Below are positions 1 through 10,429 of a stretch of DNA of 64,000 nucleotides, in pieces. The stretch comes from Deltaproteobacteria bacterium (GTDB lineage: Bacteria > Myxococcota_A > Polyangia > Polyangiales > Ga0077539), in NCBI GenBank assembly GCA_016704445.1, contig JADJAE010000056.1, positions 1 to 64,000 on the forward strand, written 5' to 3'. Each line of letters starts with the position of its first letter. Position 1 is the stretch's first letter. Under the pieces are notes generated by a model, which ran no database searches, was not told the origin of the DNA, and saw only the letters and a list, made by a program, of their open reading frames with translations. The position numbers were made by a program, and so were the translations under genes.

Positions 1-1634
1 TCGCAGTTGACGTTGACCTCGGCGTCGGCGTTCGGGGCCGGGGCGGTCGAGCCCTCGGGCGCCGGCGCCGGCGCGGGCACGGTGAAGGTGCACTCGCCGG
101 GGTTGAACTCCGGCGCGGTGACCGCGAGGCGGTACTCGCCCGGAGCGATGTGCCCGGAGCGGAAGCGACCGTCGGTGGCGGTCGCGAGGATGTGCAGCTC
201 GGGGTGACCCGTGAAGTTCACGATGGCGCCGCCGACGGCGTTGTGGCTCTCGGCGTCGCGGACCATGCCGACCACGTGGCCGCCCGGCGGAGTGCGGTCG
301 ACCTCGCGGGTCGTCACGCGCTCCGGCCCGGGGACCTCGACGCGCTGCACCGGCGGATGGATGTCGTACGCGAAGGACGCGCCGAAGTAGAACTGCCACG
401 GGGGCGTCGGGGCGAGCTCGCGGACGAAGGTGGAGCTCCCGCTGGTGGCGATGTCGAAGGCCAGGAGCGCGGCGAGGCCGCGGACCGGCGGGAGCACCCG
501 GGTGCCGATGGTGAAGCGCGAGGGCATCGCGGAGAAGCCTTCGCGGGCGAGACAGGCGTCGTCGTCAGCGGCGCCGCCGGGGCCCGACATGCCGGTGCCA
601 GGTTCGAAGCACGAGTAGCCCTGGCGGTTGACCGGGACGCCGACGTGCCACTCGAGGAAGGGCCGCACCCACGGGAGCTCGGCCTCGGCCGCGAGGTTGA
701 TGCCGAAGCGGTCGACGCGGTTGATGCCGAGCGCGTGGCGCTCGATGCGGGAGACCTCGAGGAAGCAGGTCGGGTCGATGGCCCCGGAGGCGCAGCGCGC
801 GGCGTCGTAGCCGGGCTGGGCGGCGCGGCGACGCTCCTCGGTCTGCGAGACGATCGCGGAGCTGTTGTCGAGGTAGTAGTGGGCGTTGATGTGGAAGCGC
901 AGCGGCACGCTGGCGCCGAAGTCGCGCAGGTCGAGGGTGCTCAGCACGCCGAAGTCGGCGCTGGTCGAGTCGCCGAGCAGGCCGATGTCACCGGAGCGGT
1001 TGAGGAGGTAGAGCGACGCGTAGCCGCCGACGTAGAGGCCGCGCCAGATGCGCGCCGCGCCCTTCACGCCGAGGGTGGTGTCGCCGAGAACCTGGAAGAG
1101 GCTCGGGCGCTCGCGGTCGTTGGCGTTGGCGTAGGCGCGGATCGAGGCGAAGATCTCGAGGAAGTCGAGGGGAGAGTAGGAGAGCGTCGCGGTGCCGCCG
1201 ACGTGCGAGGCGGAGTCGACGCCGACCGCCGCGGTGCCCCCGAGCGTCGGGGGGCGGAGGTACTCCGACGCGCCGAAGTACTCGCCGATGAGGCCGAAGC
1301 GGAACGACCCCGCCGCGCCGGTCTGCGCTGCGCGGGTGTGGAGCAGGCCGATGGAGCCGTCGAGGGACGAGAAGCGGGGGAGGATGCGGGTGCGCCGGGC
1401 CTCGTCGGTCTCCGGCGTGCCGGGCTGCTCCGGGGTGGCGGCGGGCGCGGTCGCTGCGGGTGAGGTCGCGGCCGGGGCGGCCGGGGCGTCCTCGTCGTCG
1501 ATGTCCTCCTCGTCCTCCTCGTCGGTCGCCGCGGCGGGACGACCGCCGGCGGGCGGAGTCTGCGCGAAGGCCGTCATGGGCAGCGCCACCGCCTGCGCCA
1601 CGAGGATCAAAGCCAACCATCGAGAGTGCCGCAT
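1..1634 (-). CDS. Outer-membrane protein with CarboxypepD_reg-like domain, 3' end outside the window
   Basis: The reading frame opens at an ATG at 1634 behind a good ribosome site (GGAGGAG) and stays open to the window edge, giving 544 codons without a stop. Residues 1-21 form a signal peptide ending in AFAQ. An acidic Glu/Asp stretch and an Ala/Pro/Thr linker follow, then a long region with alternating hydrophobic and aromatic residues typical of an outer-membrane beta-barrel. Near the window edge is a beta-sandwich resembling CarboxypepD_reg or PEGA repeats (GGHVVGMVRDAES...GRFRSGHIAPGEYRL). Myxococcota proteins of this build often end in an OmpA peptidoglycan-binding domain, but that part would lie outside the window. 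Role inferred: envelope structure or anchoring. Confidence 0.75.
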   Translation of the reverse strand, partial: MRHSRWLALILVAQAVALPMTAFAQTPPAGGRPAAATDEEDEEDIDDEDAPAAPAATSPAATAPAATPEQPGTPETDEARRTRILPRFSSLDGSIGLLHTRAAQTGAAGSFRFGLIGEYFGASEYLRPPTLGGTAAVGVDSASHVGGTATLSYSPLDFLEIFASIRAYANANDRERPSLFQVLGDTTLGVKGAARIWRGLYVGGYASLYLLNRSGDIGLLGDSTSADFGVLSTLDLRDFGASVPLRFHINAHYYLDNSSAIVSQTEERRRAAQPGYDAARCASGAIDPTCFLEVSRIERHALGINRVDRFGINLAAEAELPWVRPFLEWHVGVPVNRQGYSCFEPGTGMSGPGGAADDDACLAREGFSAMPSRFTIGTRVLPPVRGLAALLAFDIATSGSSTFVRELAPTPPWQFYFGASFAYDIHPPVQRVEVPGPERVTTREVDRTPPGGHVVGMVRDAESHNAVGGAIVNFTGHPELHILATATDGRFRSGHIAPGEYRLAVTAPEFNPGECTFTVPAPAPAPEGSTAPAPNADAEVNVNC

Positions 1635-1813
1635 CGTCGTGTCTCCTCCACCTAAGCCATCGGGACCGCGGCGCTCGTGTTCGTCACGTCACCCGCGGAA
1701 TTCACCACCGCCTTCGCGGCGCGGCGGTCATACCACCGGCTTTCTCGAAACGTCCAGACTCGGGACAGTGCGTCGACGCTGTGGATCCGAGCCCTCAGCG
1801 CCGTGGCGCGAGC

Positions 1814-2080
1814 TCAGCCCCGGGTCATGGGCTGGAGCGTCGTCTCGCCGACCTCGTTGGTCACGAGCTGATCGACCCGCTTCTCCGCGGCATCGAGGCG
1901 GCGCTGCCCGGCGCGCGTCAACCGCACGCCCTCTTCGAAGACCCGCAGCGACTCCTCGAGGGGCAGGTCACCCTTCTCCAGCGACTCGACCACCTTCGCC
2001 AGCCGCTCGAGGATCGCCTCCAGCGGCATCGTCTCTTCCGCGGCCGCAGCGCCCGTCTTGTTGCTCTCTTGGGATTCCAT
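1814..2080 (-). CDS. xseB: Exodeoxyribonuclease VII small subunit
   Basis: An 88-residue protein, the usual size for XseB, which binds the large subunit XseA to form exonuclease VII and degrades single-stranded DNA to oligonucleotides in the cytoplasm. The family core is clear: an LEAILERLAKVVESLEKGDLPLEES segment in two parts followed by LRVFEEGVRLTRAGQRRLDAAEKRV, two helices of a coiled-coil hairpin. It lies 36 bases downstream of the HEAT-repeat gene on the same strand. No xseA is present in the window, so the large subunit must be encoded elsewhere. Confidence 0.92.
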   Translation of the reverse strand: MESQESNKTGAAAAEETMPLEAILERLAKVVESLEKGDLPLEESLRVFEEGVRLTRAGQRRLDAAEKRVDQLVTNEVGETTLQPMTRG

Positions 2081-2116
2081 GGCGGGGTCGGCAATGACAC
2101 CGACCCAACGCCGGGG

Positions 2117-3409
2117 TCAAGGTTCCGCCGAGGCCCGCGCCGCCGCCGCGGCGAGCGAGAGCCCGTCGAGGAGCCGTCGGCTCCACGCCACCGCCCGCGC
2201 CGCCTCCAGCGCCGGCAGCGCCCCGCTCCCCTCGCGTCGCGCGAGCGCCATCGCCGCCCGCAGCCTCACGCCCTCGTCGACCTCCGTGAGCAGCGCGCGA
2301 CGCAGCGCCGCCGGGCTCGCCCCCTCCGTCGTCGCCTCCTCGCCCGGAGCCGACGCGGCCTCTCCGCGCAGCGAGGCGAGCGCCTCCTCCGCGCTCCGCC
2401 GGTCGCTCGGGTCATCGAGCTGCAGGCAGCGCCGCACCGCCGCCACCGCGCCCAGCGCCCGCAGCCGCGCCACCGCGCCCAGCGCGGGACCGCGCGTCAC
2501 CGGGTCGTCGAGCAGCCCGGCCAGCGCCTCGTCGGCGACTCCCCCGACGTCCCCGAGGGCCTCGACGGCCTGCCGACGCAGCTCGCGCTCGGGCCCCGAC
2601 CGAGCGATCTCCAGCAGCGCCACGGAGGCCTCGGTGAGCCGCAGCTCCCTCGCCGCGCGAATGGCCGACAGGCCCCTCCCCCCGCGGATCTCCACCGAGG
2701 CCCGCACCAGCTCCGCGACGATCGCCGCCGCCGCGCCCGGGTCGCGCCGCCTCGCCTGGATGCGCCACGACAGCGGCTCCTCGACGGTGCGCCCCTCCAG
2801 CTCGGCGTGCTGGCGGGTGGCGAGCGCGTCGAGGGCCACCGCCGCGAGCTCGTCGTCAGGCACCACGCTGCCCCGCGCCCGGGCCGCGTCGAGCAGCGAC
2901 TCGGTGGTGCCCACGGCGTGAAGCGCCGCCAGCGCGAGGGCGGGAGGAGCGAGCTCGGGGAGGCGCAGCGCCTCGACGCGCGCCGCGAGCGAGCGGGTGT
3001 CCCGGCCGAGGGGGAGGGCCAGCGCGGTGAGCGCGGTGAGCCGGGCGGAGAGGTCGGGCTCCTGGGCGAGGAGCGAGAGCAGTGCCTCGTCCTCCGCGCT
3101 GCGATCGACCTCCGAGAGGCCGCGGCCCCCTTCGAGCCGGGCGCGCACGATGGCCCAGAGCCCTCCCCGTCGTCGGGAGAGCTCGACGCTCCGAAGGCGG
3201 GACAGGGGGTCGGCCCGTGCGATGCGCCACGGCTCGTCTAGCGGGTCGGCCCACGCGATGTCATCGTGGATGTACGGTCCCAGGACGAGGGCCGCGACGA
3301 TGGCGTACCATCGCGGGGGCCGGGCCCTCGACCGGCTGAACGCGTCGCACTCAGAAGGCGCACCCACGACGGCTGAAGCTATCACGGCATCGGAGCACCG
3401 GAGAGTCAC
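2117..3409 (-). CDS. HEAT-repeat protein, probably exported or membrane anchored
   Basis: A 430-residue, Ala/Leu/Arg-rich, all-helical protein. From about residue 110 it shows repeated units of the HEAT/PBS-lyase kind, for example RAARELRLTEASVALLEIAR, LRRQAVEALGDVGG and VRLRAAMALARREG, about 30 residues apart. A hydrophobic segment at about residues 33-48 (WYAIVAALVLGPYIHDDIAWA) looks like a signal peptide or anchor preceded by an Arg-rich stretch, so the true start may be internal; a GTG at 3367 is one alternative to the ATG at 3409. Such repeats mediate protein-protein contacts; no enzymatic motif is visible. It is divergent from the kinase gene, with only 11 bases between the two starts, so the two may share a promoter region. 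Confidence 0.75.
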   Translation of the reverse strand: MTLRCSDAVIASAVVGAPSECDAFSRSRARPPRWYAIVAALVLGPYIHDDIAWADPLDEPWRIARADPLSRLRSVELSRRRGGLWAIVRARLEGGRGLSEVDRSAEDEALLSLLAQEPDLSARLTALTALALPLGRDTRSLAARVEALRLPELAPPALALAALHAVGTTESLLDAARARGSVVPDDELAAVALDALATRQHAELEGRTVEEPLSWRIQARRRDPGAAAAIVAELVRASVEIRGGRGLSAIRAARELRLTEASVALLEIARSGPERELRRQAVEALGDVGGVADEALAGLLDDPVTRGPALGAVARLRALGAVAAVRRCLQLDDPSDRRSAEEALASLRGEAASAPGEEATTEGASPAALRRALLTEVDEGVRLRAAMALARREGSGALPALEAARAVAWSRRLLDGLSLAAAAARASAEP

Positions 3410-3420
3410 CGAGACCCTGC

Positions 3421-4917
<1,497 letters not shown>

Positions 4918-5675
4918 CACGGGGCGTCGATGCGACGCCGCTCGAAGATCTCCAGCTCGCCGAGCAGGTCGTGCTCGCGCCAGCCGCAGTGCTCCATGCC
5001 CGCGCGGCGGATGATCTTCACCGACGAGGTGTGCCAGGGGAAGGTCGACGCCGTGACCGCCCTCACTCCGGGCTGCTCGAGCGCCCACTCGACCATCGCG
5101 CAGGTCGCCTCGGCGCCGTAGCCCTGGCCCTGCGAGCTTGGCTCGACCCCGTAGGCGATCTCCACCACGCCCTCCTCGTCGGGCGCCCCATGGAACACCA
5201 CGCTGCCGACGATGTGCCGGTCACCCTGGCCGGAGGTGGCGATCATCAGCCGGTCGCCCCACAGCCGCAGCGAGGGATCGGCGCGGATGCGCTCGACCGA
5301 GGCGCTGAAGGCACGCTCGATCAGGCACCGACCCGGCCACTTACCAGGGAACCTCGCCCCCGCGATGCGCTCGACCTCCGCGCAGTCGTCGGCCATCACG
5401 GCCTCGACCAGGCTCAAGGTGATCGGCACCAGCTCCAGGCGAGCGGTCTGGAGCACCGTCATCGACATTGCTTCGCTCATCGTGACACCCACTGCACGCC
5501 GCGTTCTCAGCCCCTCGGCACGTCTCGACGCACCAGGTCGATGCGTGCCGTACCCTTCACTCTCCGGCCATCTCAGGCGGGGCGCAACGACGCGCCGCGT
5601 GAGAGCGTTGGATGGCGCAGCGCGGCAGTGAAGCGCACGACGCACCGCGAGGGAGTCGGGTGCGTAGCCGAGGTG

Positions 5676-6149
5676 TCAGTCCGCTTCGGCGAGGAGGGAG
5701 GAGATGTGGCTCGCGCGCTCGTCGGAGAGGTGCAGCGCCTTCTGCAGCAGCTCGAGAAACTCCTGCTCCTCGTCGCCGACCTCGCCGTCGAAGAGGACGA
5801 AGAGCGTGGCGAGGGCGAAGGCCTCCTCGCGGGCCTCCATGTCGTCGCCGATCGCCTTGGCGATGGTGCGCACCCGGGCGGGGATGCCCTCCGCGGCGAT
5901 GCGCAGCACGAAGCCCTCGACGGTGCGGGCGAGCGCGTGGTTGTCGAGGTGGGTGAAGCCCGGCGTCGCGCGGATCTGCTCGCAGAGCTGGTGGCTCTCG
6001 TCGGGCGCCATCTTGCCGTCGACGCAGGCGGCGATGGTCATCACTTCGAGGAGCGCCTCGGCGGCCTCCGGGGCCGGGGGCACCAGGCTCTCGCGCGGCT
6101 TCGCGACGCGGGCGGCGTAGTGCGTGTGCTTCTTCTGGAACTTCGGCAT
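5676..6149 (-). CDS. TerB-like (tellurite-resistance fold) protein
   Basis: The start is placed at the ATG at 6149 (MPKFQKKHTHYAA), giving 157 residues; the upstream open frame lacks coding character. The body is helical with the TerB/DUF533 pattern: LLEVMTIAACVDGKMAPDES, then a second acidic turn FVLFDGEVGDEEQEFL, each with a D-G-x-x-x-x-x-E arrangement that binds metal in TerB structures. TerB-like domains occur in stress-response and envelope-associated proteins; no tellurite function can be claimed from the domain alone. It is divergent from galT, with about 150 bases between the likely starts. Confidence 0.7.
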   Translation of the reverse strand: MPKFQKKHTHYAARVAKPRESLVPPAPEAAEALLEVMTIAACVDGKMAPDESHQLCEQIRATPGFTHLDNHALARTVEGFVLRIAAEGIPARVRTIAKAIGDDMEAREEAFALATLFVLFDGEVGDEEQEFLELLQKALHLSDERASHISSLLAEAD

Positions 6150-6301
6150 CGGGCGCTCCGAGAGGGGTGTACGACGGTCGTAGATGGGCCGTAGCCGGGG
6201 ACCATAACAGACCTCTCCGCGGGAGCGCGACGCCTTTACCGGCTCCGTGGCGCCGCGTTGCGCCGGGACGCCGTCCTGCGGTAGCGGGTACAGCGCCGCC
6301 G

Positions 6302-7321
6302 GTGCCGACGCCAAACGCTCCCGAACCCTCGCCGACGCTCCGCTGGGACGCCCTCACCGCGCGCTGGTGCCTGCTGGCCTCGCACCGGCGCAACACGCCC
6401 CGGGACATGACCAGCCGCCCGGACACGCTCCGCGGCCCGAGCGAGTGTCCCTTCTGCCCCGGGCGCGAGGGCGAGGCCGAGGCCGCCACCGAGGAGCGCC
6501 TCGACGCGAGCGGCCGCTGGCTGGCGCGCGCGGTCACCAACCGCTTCCCGATGATGGGCCGCGGCGCGATCGGCGGGGCCACCATACACCGTGGGGTATT
6601 CCGGGAGCGCCCCGCGGTGGGCGCCCACGAGGTGATCGTCGAGACCCCCCTCCACGACGCCGACCTCTCGGACCTCGACCCCGACGCCCTTGCGACGGTG
6701 CTCGACCTCCACCGCTCGCGGCACCGCTGCCTCGCCGAGCGCCCCGACGCCGCCGCGGTGCTGCTCTTCAAGAACCGGGGGCCTCGCTCCGGGGCCTCGC
6801 TCCGCCACCCTCACTCGCAGGTCATGACGTGCCCGGTGGTGCCGCCCTCGGTGCGCCGACGCGATGCGGTGGCCGCGCGACACCATCGCCGCGAGGGCTC
6901 GTCGCTGGTGCAATGGCTCATCGACGCCGAGCTCGCCGCAGGCGAACGGGTCGTCGCCTCGGACCCGCACTTCGTCGCGCTCTGCCCGTGGGCCTCCGCG
7001 CGCTCGCACGAGACCTGGATCGTCCCTCGCGCCCCGATCGCCCACTTCGGCGCTACGCCCGACGCGCTGCTCCTGCCCCTCGCGGCGATGCTCCGGCAGA
7101 CGCTCCGACAGGTGCGCCGCGTCTCCGGCGACGCGGACTACAACCTCCTGCTGCGGCAGCCCGCGAGGGCGAAGTGGGGGGAGCCCTGGGCGCACTGGCT
7201 GCTGGAGATCCAGGTGCGCCGCGGAGGGGACGCGGGCTTCGAGCTCTCCGGGGGGATGTCCTGCACCGTGTTCTCCCCGGAGGAGTCCGCCGCGCTGATG
7301 AGGTCGTCCGATGTTCTCTGA
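6302..7321 (+). CDS. galT: Galactose-1-phosphate uridylyltransferase family protein
   Basis: A HIT-superfamily nucleotidylyltransferase of about 339 residues, close to the usual GalT size. It shows the zinc-ligand pair CPFCPG, FKNRGPRSGASLRHPHSQ containing the active-site His-x-His-x-Gln triad, and a C-terminal FELSGGMSCTVFSPEESA block. GalT moves UMP from UDP-glucose to galactose-1-phosphate in the Leloir pathway. The start is taken as the GTG at 6302, where similarity to the family begins (VPTPNAPEPSPTLRWD); the frame is open upstream to 6167 but that part is Arg/Pro-rich. It overlaps the next gene by 11 bases. No galK or galE is adjacent, so a related sugar-nucleotide substrate is possible. 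Confidence 0.85.
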   Translation: MPTPNAPEPSPTLRWDALTARWCLLASHRRNTPRDMTSRPDTLRGPSECPFCPGREGEAEAATEERLDASGRWLARAVTNRFPMMGRGAIGGATIHRGVFRERPAVGAHEVIVETPLHDADLSDLDPDALATVLDLHRSRHRCLAERPDAAAVLLFKNRGPRSGASLRHPHSQVMTCPVVPPSVRRRDAVAARHHRREGSSLVQWLIDAELAAGERVVASDPHFVALCPWASARSHETWIVPRAPIAHFGATPDALLLPLAAMLRQTLRQVRRVSGDADYNLLLRQPARAKWGEPWAHWLLEIQVRRGGDAGFELSGGMSCTVFSPEESAALMRSSDVL

Positions 7322-8497
7322 TCGCACCGCCTGGATCACCCGGCCGTCGCCGCTCAGCGTCGCCATCGCCGAGCGCCGCGCGCTCCCCGGCCTGATCGAC
7401 CTCACCGCCTCCAACCCCACCGCGGTCGACCTCCCGCCGCTCGCCCCGGAGCTCATCGCCGCGCTCGCTGATCCAGGGGTCGGCCGCTACGACCCCGACC
7501 CCGCGGGCCCCCTCCCCGCGCGCGCTGCCGTCGCCGCGTACTACGCCTCCCTGGGCTACGCCGTCGACCCGGAGCACCTGCGCCTCTCGGCCAGCACCAG
7601 CGAGGCCTACGGCTGGCTCTTCAACCTGCTCTGCGACCGCGGCGACGCCGTGGTGGTGGGGCACCCGAGCTACCCCCTCCTCGACGACCTCGCCCGGCTG
7701 GAGGGCGTGGCGCTCACCCCCGTGGGCTCGACCTGGCACGGCCGCTGGGAGCTCGACCTCGACGCCCTCGACGAGGCCATCACCCCGAGCACCCGGGCCA
7801 TCGCGCTGGTGCACCCCAACAACCCCTCCGGGGCCTACGTCACCCTCGAGCTCCGAGAGGCGCTCCTCGCCCGGTGCCGCCAGCACGGCATCGCCCTCCT
7901 CGTCGACGAGGTCTTCCTCGAGTATCCGCACCGCGATGACCCCCTCAGGGCGCCCAGCTTCGTCGGCTGCGACGAGGTGCTCACCTTCACCCTGAGCGGG
8001 CTCAGCAAGACCCTCGCGCTGCCGCAGATGAAGCTCGGCTGGGTGCGTCGGCGGCCCCGACGCCGCGCGCGCTCGAGGCCCTCCGACGGCTGGAGCACAT
8101 CGCCGACAGCTTCCTCTCTGTGGGCGCCCCGGTGCTGCGCGCGGCGCCCGTCTGGCTGCGCCACCGCGAGGCCCTGCAGCGCCCGGTGCGAGAGCGGATC
8201 GCGCGCAACCTCGCGACGCTGAAGAGGGCGATCACGGCGCAGAGCCCCGTCTCGCTGCTGCCCGTCGAGGGAGGGTGGTCGGCGGTGCTGCGGCTGCCCG
8301 CGACCCGGGACGACGACGCCTGGGTGCTCGCGCTGCTGGAGCGCGGCGTGCTGGTGCAGCCGGGGTATTTCTTCGACGTGCCCGGCGACGGGCACATGGT
8401 GCTGAGCCTGCTGCCGAGGCCTGATCAGTTCGAGGAGGGAGTCGAGCGGCTGAGCGCGCTGGTGGCCGAGGACTGCGGGCTCACTCCAGCTCGTTGA
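7311..8497 (+). CDS. PLP-dependent aminotransferase, class I/II (interrupted by frameshifts)
   Basis: The fold-type I aminotransferase sequence is continuous only if two frames are joined. The first (7311 to about 8045) contains LTASNPTAVDLPP, a GRYDPDPAGPLPARAAVA segment, the Asn of HPNNPSGAY, the Asp of LLVDEVFLEYP and the PLP-lysine motif LSGLSKTLALPQMKLGW. The second runs from about 8073 (ALEALRRLEHIADSFLSVGAPV) to the stop at 8497. Between them a short GGPDAARA piece reads in the third frame, so two nearby indels seem to lie in a GC-rich run at 8043-8072. The active-site lysine lies before the break. It follows galT with an 11-base overlap. The reaction is not identifiable; the type resembles alanine/aspartate aminotransferases. 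Assembly error is more likely than a true pseudogene. Confidence 0.75.
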
Positions 8498-8999
8498 CGA
8501 TGCGGATCTGGGACCCCTGGATCTCGCCAGAGTTCAGAAGGGCCGAGCGCTCGAAGGTGGAGTTGATGGAGTCGCCGTCGATGTTGCCGACGGCCCGGGC
8601 GGTCATCGAGGTGTTCGTGCCCTCGGTCGAGTACTGGTAGTAGTGGGGGCGGTCGATCACGAAGCCCAGCGCGGCCCAGTCGGAGCTGTTCATCCACATG
8701 GTGACGCTCGCCGGGTACTTGCTGGCGGTCGGCGCCGCGGTGGGCAGGGCGCTGCAGGTGGCGAAGCTCGTGGTGCTGGTGCGCTCCTGGGTGTTCTCGT
8801 AATAGCTGAGCTGGAGCCGATACATCGAGGCGATGCCACCGGTGGCCTCGGAGGTCTTGCTCCGCTTCACATATCGGCTGAAGGCAGGGATCGCGACTGC
8901 GGCGAGGATGCCCAGGATCACCACCACGATCATCAGCTCGACCAGGGTGAAGCCGACCTCGACCGCCCCGCTTCTACGACTCACTCTCGATGTCTTCAT
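8481..8999 (-). CDS. Type IV major pilin-like protein (PilA/PilE family)
   Basis: A 172-residue prepilin. The ATG at 8999 has a perfect AGGAGG site seven bases upstream. A 16-residue positively charged leader ends in Gly, giving cleavage at G|FTLVELMIVVVILGILAA; Glu5 of the mature protein, needed for assembly, is present. The rest is a Ser/Thr-rich globular head with few cysteines, close to Myxococcus PilA in size. Pilins polymerise into pili used for twitching or adhesion. No other pil genes lie nearby, so it is an orphan and could be a minor pilin or competence pseudopilin. A weak sigma-54-like arrangement (GG and GC ten bases apart, 9124-9138 on the reverse strand) lies about 130 bases upstream; it is only suggestive. 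Confidence 0.9.
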   Translation of the reverse strand: MKTSRVSRRSGAVEVGFTLVELMIVVVILGILAAVAIPAFSRYVKRSKTSEATGGIASMYRLQLSYYENTQERTSTTSFATCSALPTAAPTASKYPASVTMWMNSSDWAALGFVIDRPHYYQYSTEGTNTSMTARAVGNIDGDSINSTFERSALLNSGEIQGSQIRIVNELE

Positions 9000-9268
9000 G
9001 GATGCCTCCTCTTCTGCTTCCCCAAGCACCTGCTTCGAGCTCCACCCTCTACCCTGATCGTGCTCGTTGCGGAACCAGTAAAGACCATGTCTCTGACGCG
9101 CTGACAGCACGCGTCATGCCGCCGCTTTACCGACGCCATTCCGGTGAATTCACGCGGCAGTCGCTGACAGATTGCGGCACCTCCCAGTGCCCCTGATGGT
9201 CGGTGCGTAATCGTTGCGAGGTTGCAGCGCATTGAGGTTCGCAGGGGGTTGGCCCTACATTCCGCGCC

Positions 9269-10429
9269 ATGACCTCGCTCACCCAGCTTTCGCCCGACGA
9301 GAAGATGTTTCGCGACGCCGTGCTCGGCTTCGCCCGCGACCGCGTGGGCCCCCGTGTCGCCTCGATGGACCACCACGGCGCCCTCGACAAGGAACTCCTC
9401 CCCGACCTCTTCGACCTCGGGGTGATGGGCGTCGAGGTGCCCGAGCAGTACGGCGGATCGGGCTCCAGCTTCTTCAACGCCGCGCTCGCCGTCGAGGGCT
9501 TCGCCACGGTCGACCCGAGCGTCTCGGTGCTCGTGGACGTGCAGAACACCCTGGTCGCCAACGCGGTCATCCGCTGGGCCACGGACGCCCAGAAGCAGCA
9601 GTACCTCCCCAAGCTCGCGCGGGAGTGGGTCGGGTCCTACGCCCTGAGCGAGGCGGGCTCCGGGAGCGATGCCTTCGCCCTCGCGGCGAAGGCCGAGAAG
9701 AAGGGCGACAAGTGGATCCTCAACGGCCGCAAGCTGTGGATCACCAACGCCAACGAGTCGTCGCTCTTCATCGTGTTCGCCAACGTCGACCCCTCCAAGG
9801 GATACAAGGGCATCACGGCCTTCCTGGTGGAGCGGAGCTTCCCGGGGTTCTCCGTGGGCAAGAAGGAAGACAAGCTGGGCATCCGCGCCTCGTCGACCTG
9901 CGAGCTCATCATGGAGGACTGCGAGGTGCCTCTCGACAACGTGCTCGGCGAGGTGGGCAAGGGCTACAAGATCGCCATCGAGACCCTCAACGAGGGCCGC
10001 ATCGGCATCGGGGCGCAGATGCTCGGGCTCGCCCAGGGGGCCTTCGACTACGCCATGAAGTACATGCACGAGCGCAAGCAGTTCGGGCAGGTGATCGGCA
10101 ACTTCCAGGGGGTGCAGTTTCAGTACGCGCGCTGCGCCGTGGAGATCGAGAGCGCCCGGCTGATGGTCTACAACGCCGCGCGCCTCAAGGACGCCGGGCA
10201 GCCCTTCATCAAGGAAGCCGCGATGGCCAAGCTGCACGCCAGCGAGGTGGCCGAGCGGGTCGCGTCGCTCTGCGTGGAGTTCGTCGGAGGCGTCGGCTTC
10301 ACCAAGGACTATCCCCTGGAGAAGTTCTTCCGCGACGCCAAGATCGGCAAGATCTACGAGGGCACCTCCAACATGCAGCTCCAGACCATCGCGAAGCTGC
10401 TCCAGGCCGAGTACGGCTTCAAGGGCTGA
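9269..10429 (+). CDS. Acyl-CoA dehydrogenase, short/branched-chain type
   Basis: A 386-residue flavoenzyme of standard family length. It has the FAD-contact motifs YALSEAGSGSDAF and WITNANESS, the KLGIRASSTCELIMEDCEVP loop, ERKQFGQVIGNFQGVQF, and the catalytic Glu in KIYEGTSNMQL near residue 365. It oxidises acyl-CoA to trans-2-enoyl-CoA, passing electrons to ETF, in fatty-acid or branched-chain amino-acid catabolism in the cytoplasm. It stands alone between the divergent pilin gene and the convergent mltG, overlapping the latter's 3' end by 11 bases. Chain-length preference cannot be read from the sequence. Confidence 0.93.
   Translation: MTSLTQLSPDEKMFRDAVLGFARDRVGPRVASMDHHGALDKELLPDLFDLGVMGVEVPEQYGGSGSSFFNAALAVEGFATVDPSVSVLVDVQNTLVANAVIRWATDAQKQQYLPKLAREWVGSYALSEAGSGSDAFALAAKAEKKGDKWILNGRKLWITNANESSLFIVFANVDPSKGYKGITAFLVERSFPGFSVGKKEDKLGIRASSTCELIMEDCEVPLDNVLGEVGKGYKIAIETLNEGRIGIGAQMLGLAQGAFDYAMKYMHERKQFGQVIGNFQGVQFQYARCAVEIESARLMVYNAARLKDAGQPFIKEAAMAKLHASEVAERVASLCVEFVGGVGFTKDYPLEKFFRDAKIGKIYEGTSNMQLQTIAKLLQAEYGFKG

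Noticed and set aside
150..1463. A 437-codon open frame on the plus strand
   Set aside because: It is antisense to the outer-membrane protein gene; its Arg/Ala/Gly/Val-rich translation has no protein-like motifs. Many long shadow frames of this kind occur because of the high GC content.
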